Source of the DNA: Flavobacterium sp.
GTDB lineage: Bacteria > Bacteroidota > Bacteroidia > Flavobacteriales > Flavobacteriaceae
DNA length: 5,082 nt
Direction of reading: 5' to 3'
Assembly (NCBI GenBank): GCA_004296145.1
Contig: SEBM01000310.1
Span: 1 to 5,082, forward strand
This document shows positions 1-3,863 of the stretch, piece after piece; within the stretch, counting starts at the first letter, position 1; each line of letters opens with the position of its first letter. A program made the translations under genes and the position numbers. The notes under the pieces are model-generated. The model was not told the DNA's origin, did not search any database, and saw nothing but the letters and a program-made list of their open reading frames with translations.

Positions 1-395
1 GGAAGCTACCATAAAACAACCCATATACATCTGCGCGTAAATACTGCCATCATGTTTGTCCGAGTTGAACTGATTGAATATGTTTCTTTTATATATTAAT
101 CCCCCAACGAAGCTGAAACACGAATAGTATCGCATCGCAGTCATATAACCTGTGCCGAGAACAGTTGTGGATTGACCACGCTCGATGAAAGTATTATCGG
201 TACTTTCTTCTATAAAATTACAAAAGCCAACTTCAGGGAAATTATTTGCAGTTAAAAACCGCACCAACATGCCGATATCATGACCAGGGTTAATGGTATC
301 ATCATTTCCAATGATGATTACATATTCGCCGGTGGCCATTTCGATGCATTTCGTAATGTATCTCTTTTTAAGGTAAGGTTTGAGGCTTTGTCGAC
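1..395 (-). pseudogene. Glycosyltransferase family 2 fragment lacking its N-terminal part; 3' end beyond the left edge
   Basis: Read on the minus strand, the frame is open from 465 to base 1 and gives a clear GT-A (family 2) glycosyltransferase middle section. The motif CIEMATGEYVIIIGNDDT is the usual stretch before and including the DxD-like metal and nucleotide-sugar site (here NDD). It is followed by FVGGLIYKRNIF and GSIYAQMYMG, which resemble the acceptor-side half of these enzymes. Such enzymes transfer a sugar from a nucleotide donor, often in surface polysaccharide synthesis. The first roughly 80-100 residues of the domain (the beta strand that starts with an SIIIPTYN-like motif) are absent. 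The only upstream stretch in frame is a poor-looking run of about 20 residues that ends at a stop at 466-468, and no start codon fits. The gene therefore looks truncated at its 5' end, by deletion or by fusion to foreign sequence near 390-410. Its 3' end lies outside the window. G+C is about 41% here, above the rest. A normal gene interrupted by an assembly or cloning join is an alternative. Family call is good; pseudogene status is less sure. Confidence 0.62.
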
Positions 396-473
396 CTCTG
401 CTTGCTTGGCATTCCACCCAAATCCAAAAAGGATCAGGAATGCGTAAACAAGCATTAATTGAATTTTAAACAT
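318..473 (-). CDS. Small 51-codon reading frame with a hydrophobic N-terminus, possibly the surviving start of a lost gene
   Basis: The frame begins at the ATG at 473-471 with MFKIQLMLVYAFLILFGFGW, a plausible membrane segment or uncleaved signal sequence. It then turns polar (NAKQAEVDKASNLT). From about residue 35 it runs over the glycosyltransferase coding sequence in a different frame and stops at 320-318. A TAcaTTTG element lies just upstream at 501-494, so a promoter and start codon are in place. The last third is probably out-of-frame reading of the glycosyltransferase. The simplest view is that the promoter and first 30 or so codons belonged to another, membrane-associated gene whose remainder was deleted when the two were joined. 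I do not recognise the protein. It could also be a chance frame. Confidence 0.25.
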   Translation of the reverse strand: MFKIQLMLVYAFLILFGFGWNAKQAEVDKASNLTLKRDTLRNASKWPPANM

Positions 474-493
474 GGTTTCATCATCTAGTTATC

Positions 494-501
494 CAAATGT
501 A
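494..501 (-). promoter_or_regulatory. Probable -7 promoter element (TAnnTTTG type) reading leftward
   Basis: The minus strand reads TACATTTG here, matching the Bacteroidota -7 consensus TAnnTTTG. It lies about 20 bases upstream of the ATG at 473. No good -33 TTG was found at the expected distance, so the call rests on the -7 match and the position. Confidence 0.4.
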
Positions 502-508
502 AATAATT

Positions 509-516
509 TAATTTTG
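509..516 (+). promoter_or_regulatory. Probable -7 promoter element for the Rieske-like lipoprotein gene
   Basis: The plus strand reads TAATTTTG, a full match to TAnnTTTG, 23 bases before the ATG at 540. Transcription would start near 520-523 and leave a leader of about 20 bases that is A+T-rich and has no Shine-Dalgarno sequence, as is normal in this phylum. The -33 element is weak. The element lies 7 bases from an opposing one (494-501). Confidence 0.45.
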
Positions 517-539
517 TTTAACTAATTCATATTATAATA

Positions 540-953
540 ATGAAAAAAATCCTTCTTTTAACCCTTTTTGTTATCGCTCTTATTTCTTGCAGTGATAGTG
601 AGCGAAGTAATAAAAATCCTTACATACCCAATTATTCTGTTAATTTATCTGTAGATATGAATCTGCCTGCTTATTCTAATCTAAAGTTTGTAAGCAATGG
701 TATTATTGTTCCTAATTTTGGAGCAAAAGGAGTTATTATTTTTAATGCCGGAAGTGGTTATACAGCTTTTGATGCTGCCTGTCCTAATCAGGATCTATCT
801 TCGTGTACTGCCATGACAATTGAAGGAGTCAATGCTGTTTGCTCTTGTGATAAAACGGAATACAGTTTGTTTACCGGACTCGGAGGAAAAGAATATCCGT
901 TAAAACAATATAAAGTTCAGGTGACAGGAACTGTAATCCACGTTTATAACTAA
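540..953 (+). CDS. Small lipoprotein with a Rieske-like domain that lacks both histidine ligands
   Basis: This is a 137-residue secreted lipoprotein. Residues 1-16 form a short signal peptide ending in a lipobox (LISC), so Cys17 would be lipidated. The SDSE stretch after it carries acidic residues, loosely like the surface-export signal of Bacteroidota lipoproteins. The C-terminal half follows the Rieske pattern. Box I is FDAACPNQ...SSC (C81, C89) and box II is VCSCDKTEYSLFTG (C101, C103), followed by PLKQYKVQVTGTVIHVYN, which resembles the strands that close a Rieske domain. In a true Rieske protein box I reads CxH and box II reads CxCH or CxxH. Here the histidine positions appear to be Asn83 and Asp104. 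All four cysteines remain, two as would-be ligands and two as the would-be disulfide pair. A normal [2Fe-2S] Rieske cluster is therefore unlikely. The domain may be structural, may carry two disulfides, or may bind another metal. The start is the only ATG before the signal peptide. The gene stands alone between its own promoter and a terminator. Its function is unknown. Confidence 0.85.
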   Translation: MKKILLLTLFVIALISCSDSERSNKNPYIPNYSVNLSVDMNLPAYSNLKFVSNGIIVPNFGAKGVIIFNAGSGYTAFDAACPNQDLSSCTAMTIEGVNAVCSCDKTEYSLFTGLGGKEYPLKQYKVQVTGTVIHVYN

Positions 954-956
954 AAT

Positions 957-995
957 ATAAAAAGCCTGAAACTTAAATTTTTCAGGCTTTTTTAT
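957..995. terminator. Intrinsic terminator, usable in both directions, between convergent genes
   Basis: An 11-base perfect inverted repeat (AAAGCCTGAAA at 961-971, TTTCAGGCTTT at 980-990) encloses an 8-base loop. On the plus strand it runs into a T tract and ends the lipoprotein transcript just after its stop at 951-953. On the minus strand the A-rich flank at 954-963 gives a T-rich tail, so it can also end the TonB receptor transcript, whose stop codon is at 1011-1013. Confidence 0.9.
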
Positions 996-1010
996 TGCAT
1001 TCAATTTTTT

Positions 1011-3173
1011 TTAGAACTTCAACGTTAATCCTAACAGGAAGTTGGTCCCTGCTTGAGGATAATAGTATGGATAAATATCATACATTGCGCCGTTTGAAAC
1101 GTATTTCTTATCTAAGAAATTATTCACTAAACCTGTTATCATAATTGATTTAAAAATAGTTTTTGGTTTTATTTCAAAAGAGATATTTAAATCGTTTACA
1201 AAATAATCTGCCAGTTTCGCTTCCGGCAATTCTATATTATTCATGTATTGCTCACCCACAAATTTTTGCAATAGCGAAAGGTGCAAATTCTCAATTGGAC
1301 TATATACAATAATATTTCCTGCAATAACCGACGGCGAATAAGCAATATCTTTGGTTCCGTAGTTTTCGCCTTCAACAGCCAAATCAACATTTTTGTTACT
1401 GCTCAAAGTAAAGTTTGGTCGGATTATGAATTTATCAGACAATTTGATTGTCGCATCAACTTCTAGACCTAAACGGTAACTTTTGTCTGTATTAGAACGA
1501 ATTGGAGAACCCACATCATCTAATCTTCCGGTTAAGATCAATTGATCTTTGTAGCCCATGTAATAAATGTTTGAATTCAGTTGAAATTTTTCTGAGTTAA
1601 ATCTCCAGCCTAATTCAAAATCATTCAATTTTTCAGGTTTTACATTTCCGCCTTCATAATCAGTTCTGTTTGGTTCGCGATTGGCTCTGGCGTATGAAAA
1701 ATACAACGTACTATTTGGATTGATTTCGAAATTTAAACCGGCTTTTGGATTAAAGAAGTTGAAATCATCGTCTACCAAACCGGTTTCTATACTATTGGCT
1801 TTATACGTTATTCTTCTGTATTGTAAATCTCCGTAGAAACTTAATTTTTCAGTTAGCTGATAATTTGCTTTCGCGAAAATATTACCATCTGTTTTTGCTG
1901 AATAATCATCGTAATAATGATCGTCCAGTTCTGATTGAGAAGCGTATCTCGCCCAAATAACTTTTCCGAAATGATCTCCTTCATATTTATTCCAGCCTCC
2001 GCCAAAAATTACATCGAGTTTTTCGTCTTTGTATTTTGCAGAAAAAGTAGTTCCGTAGAAATCATTGTCTAACCATTTTTGGCGAACTAAATCGGTAGTC
2101 GTTACAGCATCAACAGGAAGCAGACCGTAATCGGCCATGTCTGCATCTTCTTTATAGTTTTCGTAATACCCTTTTCCTTTTGTGTAATGAAAAGCCAGGT
2201 TTGTACTCCATTTATCAGAAATAGATTCACTCCAATGCAACTGATAATGATCTTGTTTGTAGTTGTCTGTTTCGTTATCATAATAACGAACATTTCCGGC
2301 TTCGTCTGTATATTTTCCAGCAGAATTATAAGTACGGTTGTCATTTAAAGTTTCAGCATCAATTCCGTTCCAGGATTGATATGTTTTTTCTGTTCCTCCA
2401 AATACCAATGCTTTTATCAAAGTCGTTTTACCAACGTAGGTTCCTTGCAGAAAATACGATTTTAGATCCGAACTTGCTCTGTCAATATAACCATCAGATT
2501 TTATAGCAGACAAACGCCCGGCAAGTTCAAAATGATCGTTTAGCAAACCTGTACTAAATTTTACGGTATGTTTATGAGAATTAAAACTTCCGAAAGAATT
2601 TGAAATTTCACCATTTGCTTTTGAAGCATAATTATCGGTAAGCATATTTAAACTTGCTCCAAAAGCTCCGGAACCGTTAGTTGAAGTTCCAACACCACGT
2701 TGTAATTGCAGACTTTCTACAGAAGAAGCAAAATCGGGCATATTTACCCAAAAAGTTCCCTGACTTTCGGCATCATTATACGGAATTCCGTTTATGGTAA
2801 CATTAACTCTTGTAGCATCGCTTCCGCGGACTCTGATTCCGGTGTAACCCATTCCGTTTCCGGCATCAGAAGTGGTGACTACAGACGGAAGATAATTCAT
2901 CAAAATTGGGATATCCTGCCCCAGATTTCTAAACTTAATATCTTTTTTGTCTAAATTACTAAAGGAAACAGGTGTTTTTGTAGTAACACGAACAGCAGAA
3001 ACCAAAACCTCATCAAGAGAATTTACTTTGGTGGAATCTTTTTCCTGTGAGAAAGAAAATAGAGTAAAGAAAATAGAGAATAGAGTAAAGAAAACAGATT
3101 TGGTTACGTCCAATTTTAAAACCTTTGAACCTTTGCAACTTAGTACCTCAGTACCTTTAAAAAACTTTTTCAT
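1011..3173 (-). CDS. TonB-dependent outer-membrane receptor, probably for thiamin, under TPP riboswitch control
   Basis: This is a 720-residue outer-membrane transporter that uses TonB energy to import a scarce ligand. In order it has an unusual signal peptide to about residue 43 (cleavage near SFSQ), then a TonB-box-like LDEVLVSAVR (53-62). A plug domain follows at about 65-180, with GIRVRGSDATRVNVTINGIP and VESLQLQRGVGTSTNGSGAFG. The rest is a beta barrel ending in YYPQAGTNFLLGLTLKF, with the expected terminal Phe. It has no N-terminal carboxypeptidase-regulatory-like domain and no SusD partner nearby, so it is of the vitamin or siderophore type. A TPP aptamer in its leader indicates thiamin or a related compound as ligand, made when TPP is low. 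Thiamin-regulated receptors of this kind are known in Bacteroidota; substrate is inferred from regulation, not from binding residues. The n-region is 26 residues long, with a period-8 DNA repeat encoding residues 7-20 and a 21-base duplication encoding two FFTLFS heptads. The start ATG (3173-3171) sits in a perfect hairpin. No other ATG precedes the hydrophobic segment; a TTG at codon 21 is the only obvious alternative start. Confidence 0.93.
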   Translation of the reverse strand: MKKFFKGTEVLSCKGSKVLKLDVTKSVFFTLFSIFFTLFSFSQEKDSTKVNSLDEVLVSAVRVTTKTPVSFSNLDKKDIKFRNLGQDIPILMNYLPSVVTTSDAGNGMGYTGIRVRGSDATRVNVTINGIPYNDAESQGTFWVNMPDFASSVESLQLQRGVGTSTNGSGAFGASLNMLTDNYASKANGEISNSFGSFNSHKHTVKFSTGLLNDHFELAGRLSAIKSDGYIDRASSDLKSYFLQGTYVGKTTLIKALVFGGTEKTYQSWNGIDAETLNDNRTYNSAGKYTDEAGNVRYYDNETDNYKQDHYQLHWSESISDKWSTNLAFHYTKGKGYYENYKEDADMADYGLLPVDAVTTTDLVRQKWLDNDFYGTTFSAKYKDEKLDVIFGGGWNKYEGDHFGKVIWARYASQSELDDHYYDDYSAKTDGNIFAKANYQLTEKLSFYGDLQYRRITYKANSIETGLVDDDFNFFNPKAGLNFEINPNSTLYFSYARANREPNRTDYEGGNVKPEKLNDFELGWRFNSEKFQLNSNIYYMGYKDQLILTGRLDDVGSPIRSNTDKSYRLGLEVDATIKLSDKFIIRPNFTLSSNKNVDLAVEGENYGTKDIAYSPSVIAGNIIVYSPIENLHLSLLQKFVGEQYMNNIELPEAKLADYFVNDLNISFEIKPKTIFKSIMITGLVNNFLDKKYVSNGAMYDIYPYYYPQAGTNFLLGLTLKF
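3060..3101 (-). repeat. 21-base tandem duplication in the receptor signal peptide
   Basis: Two 21-base units (3060-3080 and 3081-3101 on the plus strand) share their first 14 bases, TAGAGTAAAGAAAA, exactly. On the coding strand they give consecutive heptapeptides FFTLFSI and FFTLFSF in the hydrophobic core of the signal peptide. The period is a multiple of three, so gain or loss of a unit would only change the core length. Confidence 0.75.
3116..3155 (-). repeat. Degenerate 8-base tandem array (five units) inside the receptor's first codons
   Basis: On the coding strand the units in order are GGTACTGA, GGTACTAA, GTTGCAAA, GGTTCAAA and GGTTTTAA, which fit a loose GGTWCWAA pattern over 40 bases. 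They encode residues 7-20 of the receptor, ahead of the signal-peptide hydrophobic core. The unit length is not a multiple of three, so the encoded peptide is not repetitive although the DNA is. I recall similar GGTTCTAAGG-like runs near gene starts and between genes in Flavobacterium genomes, but cannot confirm this here. Confidence 0.65.
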
Positions 3174-3191
3174 TCGTAAATAATTACGAAT
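3172..3191 (-). promoter_or_regulatory. Start-codon hairpin of the TonB receptor mRNA
   Basis: The leader reads ATTCGTAA, loop TTAT, TTACGAAT, an 8-bp perfect stem. Its last two bases are the A and T of the receptor ATG (3173-3171). A stem covering the start codon would limit initiation in a phylum that relies on open A+T-rich starts rather than Shine-Dalgarno pairing. Just upstream, CCCCCTTTT (3200-3192) is complementary to AAAGGGG in the aptamer. Confidence 0.55.
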
Positions 3192-3234
3192 AAAAGGGGG
3201 AATTATTCTTTTGTTAAATTAATAAATTTGTTTC

Positions 3235-3269
3235 ACGACAAAATATAGTGTGCACGCTAAATATGTCGT
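3235..3269 (-). promoter_or_regulatory. Leader hairpin just after the riboswitch, candidate expression platform
   Basis: In the transcript ACGACA (3269-3264) can pair with TGTCGT (3240-3235). The stem continues inward with two mismatches through TATTTAG and CTATATT to a CGTGCACA loop. GACA within the left arm can instead pair with TGTC at 3348-3345 to close the aptamer, so the two structures exclude each other. No U tract follows, so this does not look like a classical terminator. It may act as a competing structure that relays TPP binding to the start-codon region. Confidence 0.5.
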
Positions 3270-3348
3270 TTTTTCCCTTAGCAACATTACTCGCTCAGGT
3301 TCTTTGGGTATGATCTCAGCTCGTTATTTAGAGCACCCCTTTGAGACA
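3265..3348 (-). promoter_or_regulatory. TPP riboswitch (THI box) upstream of the TonB receptor
   Basis: The minus strand carries the conserved TPP aptamer parts in the right order: GGGGTGC (3339-3333), CTGAGA (3319-3314), ATACCC (3311-3306), AACCTGA (3301-3295), GTAATG (3290-3285) and AAGGGA (3279-3274). The helices can be drawn by eye. P2 is GGGT with ACCC. P3 is GCTC with GAGC around an 8-base loop. The P4/P5 arm is AGCGA with TTGCT, with one wobble pair. P1 is short and probably uses TGTC (3348-3345) with GACA (3268-3265). The aptamer binds thiamin pyrophosphate and normally lowers expression when TPP is plentiful. It lies about 90 bases upstream of the receptor start and directly after a promoter, so it controls the receptor alone. 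Confidence 0.95.
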
Positions 3349-3351
3349 GTA

Positions 3352-3383
3352 CAAATTTAATGTTAAAAACTTTAAAACTCCAA
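3352..3383 (-). promoter_or_regulatory. Promoter of the riboswitch and TonB receptor transcript
   Basis: On the minus strand TAAATTTG (3359-3352) fits the Bacteroidota -7 consensus exactly. TTG (3383-3381, within a T-rich run) lies 21 bases upstream and fits the -33 element. Transcription would start near 3345-3348, right at the 5' strand of the aptamer P1, giving a leader of about 174 bases. The -33 region lies inside the arfB inverted repeat. Confidence 0.7.
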
Positions 3384-3460
3384 AAAATAAATTCCAAATT
3401 CTAAAGATTCACTTTTTAATGCTCTTCTGTTGGAATTTGGAATTTATTTTTTGAAGTTTT
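3374..3460 (-). terminator. Long inverted repeat at the arfB stop codon, probable terminator
   Basis: Two 31-base arms (3374-3404 and 3430-3460) are inverted copies with two differences and enclose a 25-base loop. The core is AAATAAATTCCAAATTC on one arm and its complement on the other. Read on the minus strand, one difference becomes a U-G wobble, so the stem is better in the arfB direction. The arm begins within the stop codon and the 3' arm contains a run of T. This fits termination or 3'-end protection of the DUF4301-arfB transcript. I recall TTGGAATTTGGAATTT-type palindromes as common intergenic repeats in Flavobacterium, so it may also be a dispersed repeat. Confidence 0.6.
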
Positions 3461-3863
3461 ATTCTAAATTTGGTTTTCTGCGGGACTGTTTTATTTCCGA
3501 AATGTTTTTCTTGTCTTTTATTCGCTTTTTAATAACCGCTTTCGGAATTTTAGTAGCTTTCCTAACTTTAGGAACATACAATCCTTTTTTGATTACTTCT
3601 AAAAAACGTTTAATGACAATGTCTTTATTTTTAAGCTGACTTCTGTCTTCATCACAATTTAAAATCAAAACATCTTCTGAAGTCAATCTTGAAGCAATAT
3701 TTGTTTTTAAAAGTAATTTCTCTTCTTCTGATAAAGATTGTGATGCATTTAAATCAAAAGACAAAACCACTTTTGAAGATACTTTGTTTACGTTTTGCCC
3801 GCCGGCACCACTGCTTCTGACAGCTTTGAAATTTAATTCTGATATGATTTTTTCAATATCCAT
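3459..3863 (-). CDS. arfB: Alternative ribosome-rescue factor ArfB (peptidyl-tRNA hydrolase, YaeJ family)
   Basis: This 134-residue protein frees ribosomes stalled at the 3' end of mRNAs without a stop codon by hydrolysing the peptidyl-tRNA. Residues 17-34 read SSGAGGQNVNKVSSKVVL, the release-factor catalytic loop with the GGQ motif at 21-23. The C-terminal part from about residue 105 is a lysine- and arginine-rich tail (KIPKAVIKKRIKDKK, then KQSRRKP), which in this family inserts into the empty mRNA channel. The length is near the usual 140 residues. There is no codon-recognition domain, so it is not RF1 or RF2. Its ATG (3863-3861) overlaps the stop codon of the upstream DUF4301 gene by one base (TAATG), suggesting translational coupling. 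A large inverted repeat follows the stop. No ssrA or smpB gene is visible in this window. Confidence 0.95.
   Translation of the reverse strand: MDIEKIISELNFKAVRSSGAGGQNVNKVSSKVVLSFDLNASQSLSEEEKLLLKTNIASRLTSEDVLILNCDEDRSQLKNKDIVIKRFLEVIKKGLYVPKVRKATKIPKAVIKKRIKDKKNISEIKQSRRKPNLE

Noticed and set aside
390..395. GTCGAC (SalI) at the suspected junction as proof of a cloning artefact
   Set aside because: A six-base site occurs by chance often enough, and no vector sequence is visible. The left end reads as bacterial glycosyltransferase. It stays only a possible explanation.
3116..3155. CRISPR-like short repeat array
   Set aside because: Units are 8 bases, contiguous and degenerate with no spacers, and no cas gene is present.
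2706..3183. Open reading frames on the plus strand opposite the 5' half of the receptor gene
   Set aside because: They are antisense to a well-supported TonB receptor, show no domain or signal, and have no promoter. They reflect codon bias of the real gene. The same holds for frames opposite arfB and near 1281-1466.
3235..3269. Riboswitch-controlled intrinsic terminator
   Set aside because: The stem is followed by GAAACAAATTTATT rather than a U tract and has mismatches inside, so it is better seen as a competing leader structure.
3459..3863. Peptide chain release factor 1 or 2 (prfA/prfB) fragment
   Set aside because: The GGQ loop lies near the N-terminus and a basic tail follows directly, with no room for the codon-recognition domain. 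Length and tail match ArfB as a complete protein.
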